Source: Synergistota bacterium (GTDB lineage Bacteria; Synergistota; Synergistia; Synergistales; Synergistaceae). From it: 56,169 nt of DNA. The DNA lies in the NCBI GenBank assembly GCA_023450745.1, contig JAEXGR010000006.1, positions 1 through 56,169 on the forward strand, given 5' to 3'. Each line of letters begins with the position of its first letter. The first letter of the stretch is position 1. Under the pieces are notes generated by a model. It was given only the letters and a program-made list of their open reading frames with translations, ran no database searches and was not told where the DNA came from. Below are positions 35,976 to 44,582 of the stretch, one piece after another. The translations under genes and the position numbers were made by a program.

Positions 35976-37694
35976 CTAGAGATACGGAAACATATCATTA
36001 AGCTCATGTCCAAATTTCATTTTCGGATAAATGCCTGTACCAACGTCTATGCGGACTTCAAGAATAGAAGGCTCTCTCGTTGCGAAAAGCCAATTGAGCC
36101 CATTGTTTATGTCAAGTTTATCCGAAATTGTAATAGCTGGTATATTATAAGCTTCAGCTATCTTTAGAAAATCTGGAGCGCCATAAGTTAAAATAGTACC
36201 AGGATAACGAGAGTCACAGATTTCATCTTGAAATTGTTTTACCATTCCCAATGAGTTATTGTTGAGAATAATTAATTTAACAGGAAGATTGAATCTAGAC
36301 AAAAGTTCTAGTTCCTGTATGTTGCATTGAATACCGCCGTCACCCACTATGGCCACGATAACTTTGCCATCATCAATCTTTGCCAAAGCAGCGCCAATCG
36401 CAACAGGGAGGGCATAACCCATAGCTCCCATTCCACCTGATGTGTAAAAGAATTGCTTCCCTGCTATTGGTATAGACTGAGCTGCCCAAATCTGATTTGC
36501 ACCAACATCTGTTACATATCCATGGATATGATGAGTCTTTATCAATCCCAACTGTTTTAAGAAATCGTTTGGGTTAATTCCGCTAATATCAGATAGTTCT
36601 TTATCATCTGTAAATCTATTTTTCAATGCTTTTATGTAACTAACCCAATGGCTGTCATCACGTGTCCGTATTCCATCATATAGTGATGGAAGAAAGTCAT
36701 TTAAATCTGCACAATATTTAATTTCGGGAGCTATTCTTGTACCAATCTCGTTTTTATCTATATCTATTTGAACTATACGTTTACCGTTTTTAAAGCTCTC
36801 TGTATCAGCACCGGTTTGTCTTATATCGAGCCGGCTTCCCAGCACGATCAGCAGATCTGATTCGTATAAAGCCATGTTTGCCCATCTATTTCCGTATGTT
36901 CCTATTAAACCGACAGAGAAATTAGAAGTTGTCTCTAATATCTCCTTCCCGTGAAGAGAGAACACCGCTGGTATTTTTGATTTGTCAACAATGGCCCTCA
37001 TAATCTCTTTAGTCTTTGATTGCACAATGCCTCCGCCAAGAAGAAAAAGAGGGCGTTGGGATTTCGTCAATTCAAGATTTAGTTTATCAATTGTATCTTC
37101 ATATATTGAAATCGATTGTGGCGACAGGCTTACATTAGAATATGCCTGTGCTTCTTTGTTACCTTTAACATAGTGTATTTTTTCTTTTTGCAGGTTCATA
37201 GGTATATCCAATAGCACGGGGCCTTTTCTGCCACAATTGGCAATTTCAAATGCCTTTGGAAGAATTTCTGTTATATCCGAAGCTGATTCTAACTGGACAG
37301 CATATTTTGTAATAGGCGCGACCATAGAAACAATATCAGTCTCTTGAAAGCCAAGCTGTCGAATTTTCATAGTATTGCTTATTTCGTTCTGATTAACTTG
37401 TCCTGTTATAAAGATAACAGGTATCGAATCAAAATAGCTTGTCGCAATGCCGGTTATAAGGTTGGTAGCGCCGGGACCGCTTGTAGAGATGGCTACTCCT
37501 GGTATATTTTTTGATTTGGCCCAGCCACAAGCGGCTAGAGCCGCTCCCTGTTCGTGGTGAGCGGAAATAATTTTTATGCGTTCTGATCTGTATATGGCAT
37601 CAATTATTCTTACAGACATACCGCCAATCATTTCAAAAACAGTGTCTACTCCGTTTGAATATAGAAACTGTGCAAGATAGTCGCTTAGAGTCAT
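35976..37694 (-). CDS. Thiamine-diphosphate-dependent enzyme of the acetolactate synthase superfamily (YerE-like candidate)
   Basis: A 572-residue protein with the three domains of acetohydroxyacid synthases. The PYR domain has IISAHHEQGAALAACGWA with the catalytic Glu (about residue 48) and STSGPGATNLITGIATSY. The central domain has RPLFLLGGGIVQS. The PP domain has GGMGAMGYALPVAIGAAL and GDGGIQCNIQELELL followed by ILNNNS (GDG-X26-NN TPP/Mg motif). A housekeeping IlvB is unlikely: there is no ilvN or ilvC nearby and its start overlaps the rfbH stop by 4 bp. In Yersinia, YerE of this superfamily adds a two-carbon unit from pyruvate to CDP-4-keto-3,6-dideoxyglucose. That reaction is my leading inference. 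Confidence 0.85.
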   Translation of the reverse strand: MTLSDYLAQFLYSNGVDTVFEMIGGMSVRIIDAIYRSERIKIISAHHEQGAALAACGWAKSKNIPGVAISTSGPGATNLITGIATSYFDSIPVIFITGQVNQNEISNTMKIRQLGFQETDIVSMVAPITKYAVQLESASDITEILPKAFEIANCGRKGPVLLDIPMNLQKEKIHYVKGNKEAQAYSNVSLSPQSISIYEDTIDKLNLELTKSQRPLFLLGGGIVQSKTKEIMRAIVDKSKIPAVFSLHGKEILETTSNFSVGLIGTYGNRWANMALYESDLLIVLGSRLDIRQTGADTESFKNGKRIVQIDIDKNEIGTRIAPEIKYCADLNDFLPSLYDGIRTRDDSHWVSYIKALKNRFTDDKELSDISGINPNDFLKQLGLIKTHHIHGYVTDVGANQIWAAQSIPIAGKQFFYTSGGMGAMGYALPVAIGAALAKIDDGKVIVAIVGDGGIQCNIQELELLSRFNLPVKLIILNNNSLGMVKQFQDEICDSRYPGTILTYGAPDFLKIAEAYNIPAITISDKLDINNGLNWLFATREPSILEVRIDVGTGIYPKMKFGHELNDMFPYL

Positions 37695-39052
37695 GAATGT
37701 ATAACCTTAGGTGCGGCTAGTAATATTTCGATTATTTTATCAAGTTTTGCTGGGGCCATCCCAGGATAAACGCCGACCCAAAAACTATTTCCCATAACAA
37801 GATCCGTGTTGGTAAGAGCCTTGGCAGTTTTATATCCGGTTTGTTTTAAACGCATTTCATCAAAGCAAGGGTGTTTTATGATATTACCGGCAAAGAGCGC
37901 TCGTGTCTGTATTTTATTTTCCTCGAGGCTTTTTACAACGTGATCCCGTGTGAATGGCGCGTTCTCTTTTACAGTCATCATAAACCCGAACCAGCTTGCC
38001 CTAGAGTTTTCCGTTGCCTCCGGCAAAACCAGATATTTTTCAAGAGAGGCAAGACCGTCTTTCAGATGCTGCCAATTTTCCTGCCTCGCTTTGATAAAGC
38101 CTGGCAATTTTTCCAACTGCGCGCAGCCGATGGCGGCCTGCATGTCCGTCGCTTTTAAATTGTAGCCAAAGTGAGAATAGACGTATTTATGATCATATCC
38201 TAATGGCAGTTCACCAAATTGTTGCGTGAAGCGGCAATTACAGGTGTTGTCGTGGCCGGAGGGACACCAGCAGTCACGTCCCCAGTCACGCAAGGAATTG
38301 ACGATACGATACAATTCGGTGTTGTTGGTATAAACGGCCCCGCCCTCTCCCATCGTTATGTGGTGCGGAGGGTAGAAGCTCGATGTCGCGATGTCGCCGA
38401 ATGTTCCCGTGTACTGCCATTTACCATCAAGGTAATATTCAGCGCCTAAAGCGTCGCAATTATCTTCGATAAGCCAAAGATTATGGTTGTCGCAAAAATC
38501 CTTTACTGTTTTTATATCAAAAGGGTTCCCCAATGTGTGCGCGATCATAACCGCTTTTGTCCTGTTTGATAGCGCACACTCAAGCATCGTTACGTCAATA
38601 TTATATGTGGGGATTGTAATATCGACGAAAACGGGAATAGCTCCGTATTGAATTATCGGGGTCACGGTTGTCGGAAAACCCGCGGCTACGGTAATGACTT
38701 CATCGTTGGGAAGTATCCTTCTCTCTTTTAACTTGGGAGAAGTGAGCGCCATAAATGCAAGCAGGTTTGCTGAAGAACCGGAATTAACGACGGAACAATG
38801 CTTTACGCCAAGAAAGCGGCAAAAGTCCGCTTCGAATTTCTCTGTCCATTCTCCCGTCGTCAGCCAAAAATCTAAGGAAGAGCTTACAAGGTTAAGTAAT
38901 TCTTTTTCGTCATAAATACGACCGCCGTAATTGATGATGTCCCCATCTTTGTAGGGCGCTTTTATATGTTCTGTATGATAATATTCCATTGTAAGCCGCA
39001 AAATTTGTTCCCTAATTTGCCGGCCCTTTAGCGTCTCTGTTTTCATCTTCAT
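37691..39052 (-). CDS. rfbH: CDP-4-keto-6-deoxyglucose 3-dehydrase (E1, DdhC/RfbH)
   Basis: A 453-residue PMP-dependent, [2Fe-2S] enzyme of the DegT/aminotransferase fold that removes O3 from CDP-4-keto-6-deoxyglucose. Two signatures identify it. The usual PLP lysine is replaced by His in SFYPPHHITMGEGGAV. The iron-sulfur cysteines follow the E1 spacing: Cys in IEDNCDALG, then after 57 residues RDCWCPSGHDNTC, which is C-X57-C-X1-C-X7-C. So the cluster is intact and the enzyme should need an E3-type reductase (DdhD/RfbI), yet no such gene is in the window. ATG overlaps the rfbG stop by 4 bp; its own stop overlaps the TPP enzyme start by 4 bp. Confidence 0.96.
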   Translation of the reverse strand: MKMKTETLKGRQIREQILRLTMEYYHTEHIKAPYKDGDIINYGGRIYDEKELLNLVSSSLDFWLTTGEWTEKFEADFCRFLGVKHCSVVNSGSSANLLAFMALTSPKLKERRILPNDEVITVAAGFPTTVTPIIQYGAIPVFVDITIPTYNIDVTMLECALSNRTKAVMIAHTLGNPFDIKTVKDFCDNHNLWLIEDNCDALGAEYYLDGKWQYTGTFGDIATSSFYPPHHITMGEGGAVYTNNTELYRIVNSLRDWGRDCWCPSGHDNTCNCRFTQQFGELPLGYDHKYVYSHFGYNLKATDMQAAIGCAQLEKLPGFIKARQENWQHLKDGLASLEKYLVLPEATENSRASWFGFMMTVKENAPFTRDHVVKSLEENKIQTRALFAGNIIKHPCFDEMRLKQTGYKTAKALTNTDLVMGNSFWVGVYPGMAPAKLDKIIEILLAAPKVIHS

Positions 39053-40104
39053 CTCTCCGATAGATACTTGTCGATTTGGTCATTTATTATCTCAAAAACG
39101 TTACCGTTATTGACCCATGCCTTTGCCCATTCGCATGTTTTCTCAATGGCGGTTTCTATATGCCATTTAGGCTTCCAATCTATTTGAGATTTGATTTTAG
39201 AGCAATCCAGCTTTAGGAAATTAGCCTCGTGCGGGCCGCCTGAATACCGGTTCTCCCATGTCATGCCCTCTCCCCAAACGTTGCAGAAAATCTGAGTCAA
39301 ATCCCCGGTGGTCACGCAGTCAGCATCATCGGGGCCGACGTTGTAATAATCGGCGAGGTCTTTATTTTTGTATTGTTTTTCCGCAATCGCCATGTAGGCC
39401 GTTATCGGTTCTAAAACGTGCTGATAGGGGCGTGTAGAGTGAGGGTTGCGCACGATTATTGGTTCTTTGTTGATCGCCGCGCGAATGCAGTCCGGTATGA
39501 TGCGGTCTTTTGCAAAATCCCCTCCGCCGATTACGTTTCCAGCTCTTGCCGTGGAGATGGCGATGGGCGCAGCGGAGAAAAAACTGGCTCTATAGCTATG
39601 AGTAACCAACTCAGAGCAGCTTTTGCTGTTTGAGTATGGGTCGTATCCGTCCAGAGGGTCAATTTCCCGATAGCCCCAATGCCATTCGTTGTTTTTATAG
39701 ACTTTATCTGTTGTCACGTTGAGAAAACTTCTTACGCCTTCTGTATTGCGCAAACATTCCAAGATGTTTACCGTTCCCATAACGTTGGTCTCATAAGTGT
39801 AACGGGGGGCGGTGTAGCTTTCTCTCACGATCGGTTGTGCCGCTAAGTGAAAAACAATATCCGGGGCGGCGGCTCTAAAAGCGGCTTCCAACTTTTTGTA
39901 ATCGCGTATATCTCCTATTTCTTCATTGATTTTAGGAGACAACCCGATAATATTATATAGACTAGGCTCAGTCGGGGAGGGCAGGCTATATCCTGTAACT
40001 CGTGCTCCGAATTTTAAAAGGGCGCAGCAAAGCCACGACCCTTTGAACCCGGTGTGCCCAGTTACAAAGACTTTTTTGCCATTCCAAAAAGAAGCTGTCA
40101 CCAT
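39049..40104 (-). CDS. rfbG: CDP-glucose 4,6-dehydratase
   Basis: A 351-residue extended SDR. FVTGHTGFKGSWLCCALL near residue 12 is the CDP-glucose dehydratase form of the NAD loop, YSLPSPTEPSLYNI near 42, HLAAQPIVRESYTAPRYTYETNVMGT near 88 (quoted as two parts: HLAAQPIVRESY and TYETNVMGT), VTTDKVYKNNEWHWGYRE near 122, DPYSNSKSCSELVTHSY with YSNSK near 147, and ARAGNVIGGGDFAKDRIIPD near 175. It makes CDP-4-keto-6-deoxyglucose. Start ATG 40104 overlaps the rfbF stop by 7 bp; an upstream GTG (40134) lies deeper within rfbF and is less likely. Confidence 0.95.
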   Translation of the reverse strand: MVTASFWNGKKVFVTGHTGFKGSWLCCALLKFGARVTGYSLPSPTEPSLYNIIGLSPKINEEIGDIRDYKKLEAAFRAAAPDIVFHLAAQPIVRESYTAPRYTYETNVMGTVNILECLRNTEGVRSFLNVTTDKVYKNNEWHWGYREIDPLDGYDPYSNSKSCSELVTHSYRASFFSAAPIAISTARAGNVIGGGDFAKDRIIPDCIRAAINKEPIIVRNPHSTRPYQHVLEPITAYMAIAEKQYKNKDLADYYNVGPDDADCVTTGDLTQIFCNVWGEGMTWENRYSGGPHEANFLKLDCSKIKSQIDWKPKWHIETAIEKTCEWAKAWVNNGNVFEIINDQIDKYLSER

Positions 40105-40865
40105 AGTTTCCAAGGAGCCTTGCCGTTTTGCCACAGGTCTTCAAGATATATTTTGTCGCGCAAGGTATCCATCGGGCGCCAGAATCCGCTGTGTATCCAC
40201 GCGGAAAGCCTGTTTGTATGAGCCAGTGTCTCAAGCGGAGTGCGCTCAAAAATAGTTGAGTCGTCTTCAATCAAGTCAAAAACTTCCGGCTCCAGTACAA
40301 AGAAGCCTCCGTTTATCCACCCGCCGTCACCCTGTGTTTTCTCTTCGAAAGAGGTTACCTTGTCTCCATCCAGGTTTAAAAGCCCCCAACGTCCGGGCGG
40401 CTGTACTGCTGCCATCGTGGCGCAGTTATTCTTTTCTTTGTGGAACTTTATCTCATTACCGATGTGGATATCTGATACACCGTCGCCGTACGTCAGACAA
40501 AATGTCTCACCGCCGATGTATTTTTCTATGCGTTTGATGCGCCCGCCGGTCATGGAGTGTTCACCTGTATCTACGCATGTGACTTTCCACGGCTCTGCAT
40601 AGTTGCTGTGTACTTCTATGCTTCCATTTTTCATATCGAAGGTGATATCGGACATGTGCAGGGCATAGTTGGCAAAGTATTCTTTTATTATGTATCCTTT
40701 ATACCCGCAACAGATAATAAAATCATTTATTCCAAAATGGGAGTATAATTTCATGATGTGCCATAATATAGGGTAGCCGCCTATCTCTACCATTGGCTTA
40801 GGTTTAATCACTGTTTCTTCTGAAAGCCTTGTGCCAAGGCCTCCCGCAAGAATTACACATTTCAT
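40098..40865 (-). CDS. rfbF: Glucose-1-phosphate cytidylyltransferase
   Basis: A 255-residue nucleotidyltransferase. MKCVILAGGLGTRLSEET is the activation loop, followed by IKPKPMVEIGGYPILWHIMK. FCLTYGDGVSDIHIGNEI near residue 125 contains the metal Asp, and GGWINGGFFVLEPEVFDLI near 180 the product-site region. It makes CDP-glucose from glucose-1-phosphate and CTP, the first step of the CDP-dideoxysugar branch. It sits between rfbD (23-bp gap) and rfbG (overlap). Confidence 0.96.
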   Translation of the reverse strand: MKCVILAGGLGTRLSEETVIKPKPMVEIGGYPILWHIMKLYSHFGINDFIICCGYKGYIIKEYFANYALHMSDITFDMKNGSIEVHSNYAEPWKVTCVDTGEHSMTGGRIKRIEKYIGGETFCLTYGDGVSDIHIGNEIKFHKEKNNCATMAAVQPPGRWGLLNLDGDKVTSFEEKTQGDGGWINGGFFVLEPEVFDLIEDDSTIFERTPLETLAHTNRLSAWIHSGFWRPMDTLRDKIYLEDLWQNGKAPWKLW

Positions 40866-40888
40866 TGTTTTGCCGACCCCCTTTTACG

Positions 40889-41779
40889 TTATGCTTTATA
40901 TAGTGATGTTTTATAATTTTCTGTTGACAGCCCCATGCTATTCCAGAGCTTGCTCTCGCTTAAAATAGAGTTTTTAGGCCTAGCCGCTGGCGTTGGGTAA
41001 TCTGATGTCTCTACAGGAATGATTTTTGCAAGTTTTTCAAGCCCCTCCGTTGCCAACTTCTCACCTATCGCCGCCGTAAAACCATACCAGGTTGTTTTTC
41101 CGCCGTTGGTTAGATTGTAAACGCCTGAGATTTTTGGCATGTCTACGTGACACATGGGGCTCTGTATCTGGTTCAGCGCCTGCCCTGTTACTTCCGCTAT
41201 TGTTCTGCACCATGTCGGCGCACCATATTGATCGTTGACAACTTTAATCTCGTCTTTCTCTTGCAGCAGCTTTCTCATTGTCAGATAAAAGTTTTTCCCA
41301 CGCGCCCCATACACCCAGCTGGTGCGGAAGATGAGATGGTCGCAGCCGGAACCTTGGATGTTGACGTCGCCGGCAAGCTTGGATTCTCCATAGACGTTTA
41401 AGGGGTTAGGTTTGTCCTCCTCTGTCCACGGCTCTTTTTTTGTTCCGTCAAATACGTAATCGGTGGAGTAATGGATCATAAGGGCATGATTTTTCTTTGC
41501 CCAATCGGCCATTATGCCGGGGGCCTCCGCGTTCAGCCTGAAGGCCAGTTCACGTTCGCTTTCCGCTTTATCGACTGCCGTATACGCCGCGGCATTGGCG
41601 ATGACGGTGGGGTGGTAGGCGTTAAGATTTTCTATGATGGAATTTTTGTCTGTCAGGTCACATTCGTCGACGTCAATGGCGCGTATTTCGCCGAGCGTCG
41701 AAAGCGTACGGCAGAGCTCATAGCCGACCTGTCCGTTTTTGCCGAAGATCAATATCTTTGAAGGTTCTCTTTTATCCAT
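40889..41779 (-). CDS. rfbD: dTDP-4-dehydrorhamnose reductase
   Basis: A 296-residue RmlD-type reductase: ILIFGKNGQVGYELCRTLS near residue 9, VIANAAAYTAVDKAESERELAFRLN near 60-84 (read as ANAAAYTAVDKAE and ERELAFRLN), HYSTDYVFDGTK near 105, and NPLNVYGESKLAGD with catalytic YxxxK near 128. It performs the last step of dTDP-L-rhamnose synthesis using NADPH. It lies 13 bp after rfbC and completes the rfbBACD set, making rhamnose a predicted component of the glycan. Confidence 0.95.
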   Translation of the reverse strand: MDKREPSKILIFGKNGQVGYELCRTLSTLGEIRAIDVDECDLTDKNSIIENLNAYHPTVIANAAAYTAVDKAESERELAFRLNAEAPGIMADWAKKNHALMIHYSTDYVFDGTKKEPWTEEDKPNPLNVYGESKLAGDVNIQGSGCDHLIFRTSWVYGARGKNFYLTMRKLLQEKDEIKVVNDQYGAPTWCRTIAEVTGQALNQIQSPMCHVDMPKISGVYNLTNGGKTTWYGFTAAIGEKLATEGLEKLAKIIPVETSDYPTPAARPKNSILSESKLWNSMGLSTENYKTSLYKA

Positions 41780-41792
41780 TATCTGTCACCTG

Positions 41793-42341
41793 TCAATCAA
41801 ATAGGAGCTCGTCTGCTAAATCTTTGAACATTGGATGCTTTGTGTCTTTTTCCGAGATGATGGGGCTATCCGTTGGCCACGGTATGGAGAGGGTTGGATC
41901 GTTCCATACAATGCCACGTTCGCTCTCGGGGCTGTACTTGTCGGTGCATTTATATTGAAACAGGGCTGTATCGGATAAGACGCAGAAACCGTGGGCAAAA
42001 CCAGGCGGGACGTAGAGTTGCTCTTTGCCTTCTCCTGTAAGTGTGAATCCCTGCCATTTGCCGAAGGTGTGAGACTTTTTTCTCAGGTCAACTACCACGT
42101 CCCAGACTTTGCCTTCTAGTACAAATACTAGCTTGCCCTGAGTAAAAGGTTTTTGATAATGAAGCCCGCGAATAACATTTTTTGTAGAGTAGGATATGTT
42201 GTCTTGCACAAACAGTATCCCAATTCCGGCATCTGTGTAGCGGTCCTTATTCCACGATTCAAGGAACCATCCCCTAGAATCGCCGAATACTTTTGGTTTT
42301 ATTAGAGTGAGATTGGGAAAGACAGTCGTTACTATTTCCAT
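41793..42341 (-). CDS. rfbC: dTDP-4-dehydrorhamnose 3,5-epimerase
   Basis: A 182-residue cupin-fold RmlC. KPKVFGDSRGWFLESWNKD near residue 16, FVQDNISYSTKNVIRGLHYQ near 44 with the active-site His, GKLVFVLEGKVWDVVVDLRK near 68, and YVPPGFAHGFCVLSD near 112 are all family signatures. It epimerises C3 and C5 of dTDP-4-keto-6-deoxyglucose. The gene abuts the rfbA stop without a gap. Confidence 0.95.
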   Translation of the reverse strand: MEIVTTVFPNLTLIKPKVFGDSRGWFLESWNKDRYTDAGIGILFVQDNISYSTKNVIRGLHYQKPFTQGKLVFVLEGKVWDVVVDLRKKSHTFGKWQGFTLTGEGKEQLYVPPGFAHGFCVLSDTALFQYKCTDKYSPESERGIVWNDPTLSIPWPTDSPIISEKDTKHPMFKDLADELLFD

Positions 42342-43214
42342 TTACTTTTTCACCAACCTTTTCAGGTATTTACCGTAGTCTGTCTTTGATAACGGCGCGG
42401 CGAGCTCATTAAGATGTTCGTCTGTGACCCATCCCATGTTCCACGCTATTTCTTCAATGCAGGAGATCATCAGCCCCTGTCGCTTCTGTACTATCTGCAC
42501 GAAGTTTGCCGCTTCGATCAGGCTGTCGTGAGTGCCGGTGTCTAGCCAGGTGAAACCCCGGCCAAAGACTTCCACTTTGAGCTGCTTTTGCTCAAGATAG
42601 ACTCTGTTGAGGTCGGTTATTTCCAACTCGCCTCTGGGGGATGGCTTAAGGTTCTTTGCCAGCTCCACAACCTGGTTGTCGTAGAAGTAGAGGCCGACGA
42701 CGGCGCAGTTTGATTTCGGCTGGGCTGGTTTTTCTTCCAGCGAGACGGCGTTGCCGCAAGTATCGAATTCCACAACACCGTAACGCTCCGGGTCGTCGAC
42801 GGGGTAGCCGAAGACTGTCGCGCCGTTTTCCTGCGCGGATGCCGCTTGAAGCATTTTTGTCAGCCCGCGCCCGTAAAAGATGTTGTCTCCGAGCACCAGC
42901 GCGCAGGCGTCGCCGCCGATGAATTCTTCGCCGATGATGAAGGCCTGTGCCAAGCCCTCCGGCTTAGGCTGCTCGGCGTAGGATATCTTTATGCCCCATT
43001 GGGAGCCGTCTTTCAGCAGCCGCTGGAATGACTCGCCGTCCTCCGGCGTGGTGATGACGAGGATGTCACGGATGCCGGCGAGCATCAGCGTTGAGAGCGG
43101 GTAGTAGATCATTGGCTTGTCATATACTGGCATCAGCTGTTTGCTGACGGGGATGGTCAACGGCCAGAGACGGCTGCCGGAGCCGCCGGCGAGGATTATT
43201 CCCTTGGTGATCAT
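42342..43214 (-). CDS. rfbA: Glucose-1-phosphate thymidylyltransferase
   Basis: A 290-residue RmlA: GIILAGGSGSRLWPLTIPVSK (activation loop, residues 5 onward), QLMPVYDKPMIYYPLSTLML, LVLGDNIFYGRGL near 107 (metal Asp) and EVFGRGFTWLDTGTHDSLIEA near 217. It makes dTDP-glucose. ATG 43214 overlaps the rfbB stop by 4 bp and has GGGAGG 9 nt upstream, so the longer reading to 43247 is not used. Confidence 0.96.
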   Translation of the reverse strand: MITKGIILAGGSGSRLWPLTIPVSKQLMPVYDKPMIYYPLSTLMLAGIRDILVITTPEDGESFQRLLKDGSQWGIKISYAEQPKPEGLAQAFIIGEEFIGGDACALVLGDNIFYGRGLTKMLQAASAQENGATVFGYPVDDPERYGVVEFDTCGNAVSLEEKPAQPKSNCAVVGLYFYDNQVVELAKNLKPSPRGELEITDLNRVYLEQKQLKVEVFGRGFTWLDTGTHDSLIEAANFVQIVQKRQGLMISCIEEIAWNMGWVTDEHLNELAAPLSKTDYGKYLKRLVKK

Positions 43215-44281
43215 TCCTGCGTACCTCCCAACCCGAGGCGTTCGCACATGTATTTGCCATTTAGTATATTTTCAATCCATAGCTGATTGTCTAAATACCA
43301 TTCTACAGTTTTACGCATGCCGCTTTCAAATGTTTCCTGCGGCTGCCAGCCAAGTTCACGTTTTATCTTTGCGGCATCGATCGCATAGCGGCGATCGTGC
43401 CCTGGGCGGTCTTTTACATATGCTATCTGCGACTCATATTTCGCGCCATCCGCCTTTGGACGGATTTCGTCAAGAATAGCGCAGATCGTCTTGACTATCT
43501 GAATGTTCTGCCGCTCGCAGCTGCCGCCGATATTATATGTCTCTCCAAGGGAGCCTTTAAGCATAACCGTGTGCAGGGCGCGGCAGTGGTCTTCGACGTA
43601 GAGCCAGTCGCGGACGTTTTTGCCGTCGCCGTATATGGGCAGAGGCTTGCCTGCCAGCGCGTTGTGGATAATGAGGGGGATCAGCTTCTCCGGGAACTGG
43701 CGCGGCCCGTAGTTGTTGGAGCAATTAGTAGTCAACGTCGGGAAACCGTAGGTGTGGAACCAGGCGCGCACTAGGTGATCCGACGATGCCTTTGAGGCGG
43801 AATAGGGCGAATTTGGCGCGTAAGGGGTCTCTTCCGTGAAGTATCCGTTGTCGCCAAGGCTGCCGTAGACTTCGTCCGTCGATATGTGCAGGAAGCGGAA
43901 GTCTTTCTTTTTCTCGTCGTCCAATGTTTCGTAATATTTACGCGAGGCCGAGAGCATGGAGAAGGTACCGTTGATGTTGGTCTCGATGAATGCGCCGGGG
44001 CCGTCGATGGAACGGTCCACGTGGCTTTCAGCGGCAAGATGGAAGACGGCGTCGACGTCATGCGCAGTCAGCGTTTTATAAACCAGCTCCGTGTCACAGA
44101 TGTCACCTTTGATGAAAACGAGCAGCTCATGGGGGATGCCGTTGAGAGAAGCTCTATTCCCCGCGTAGGTCAGCTTGTCAAGGACGATGACCCGATCTCC
44201 TTGCGACGTAAGGTGATGCGCCAAGTTGCTTCCTATAAAGCCGGCTGCTCCGGTCAACAAATATTTTTTCTGTTTCATCAT
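43211..44281 (-). CDS. rfbB: dTDP-glucose 4,6-dehydratase
   Basis: A 356-residue RmlB. YLLTGAAGFIGSNLAHHL near residue 6, HLAAESHVDRSIDGPGAFIETN near 82, FLHISTDEVYGSLG near 128 (Thr-Asp-Glu catalytic triad), YSASKASSDHLVRAW near 160 (YxxxK) and TTNCSNNYGPRQFPEKLIP near 185 are diagnostic. It starts the dTDP-rhamnose branch and is first gene of the nine-gene minus-strand operon rfbB-A-C-D-F-G-H-TPP-oxidoreductase. A TATAAT-type -10 box lies about 45 bp upstream. Confidence 0.96.
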   Translation of the reverse strand: MMKQKKYLLTGAAGFIGSNLAHHLTSQGDRVIVLDKLTYAGNRASLNGIPHELLVFIKGDICDTELVYKTLTAHDVDAVFHLAAESHVDRSIDGPGAFIETNINGTFSMLSASRKYYETLDDEKKKDFRFLHISTDEVYGSLGDNGYFTEETPYAPNSPYSASKASSDHLVRAWFHTYGFPTLTTNCSNNYGPRQFPEKLIPLIIHNALAGKPLPIYGDGKNVRDWLYVEDHCRALHTVMLKGSLGETYNIGGSCERQNIQIVKTICAILDEIRPKADGAKYESQIAYVKDRPGHDRRYAIDAAKIKRELGWQPQETFESGMRKTVEWYLDNQLWIENILNGKYMCERLGLGGTQE

Positions 44282-44582
44282 GAATACACCAGCCTGCCAT
44301 GGAATGATACAGCTACGGGAGTGATTATAGCATATTATCGCTAGAGCGAAAATCCATAGCGGCGGTTTTACAGGAGAACTCGCTATCGGTTGGTGGAGGG
44401 GCGGGCAGAGGTAGTTTTTCGGTTACCCATAAGGGGCATGTTTGGGTTTTGTTATTGAATCATTGTCAGCTACCGAAAATTGCTGTCGGGTTTGGGAGAC
44501 GTATTTACAACGGTACTCGCAAAACCAGGCAACCTGTTTGTGTCGCTATTTTGCAATCAGTTGTTTATGTAAGACCTAATTT
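44282..44582. promoter_or_regulatory. Gap between rfbB and the ElyC-like gene with a probable rfb promoter
   Basis: No gene is seen in 301 bp. On the minus strand TATAAT (44329-44324), set in ATGCTATAATCAC, is a good -10 element about 45 bp before rfbB. A convincing -35 box is lacking (TTTCGC at a 16-bp spacing is the nearest). Confidence 0.45.

Noticed and set aside
35976..37694. Housekeeping acetolactate synthase (ilvB)
   Set aside because: No ilvN, ilvC or ilvD nearby, and translational overlap with rfbH places it in sugar-nucleotide synthesis.
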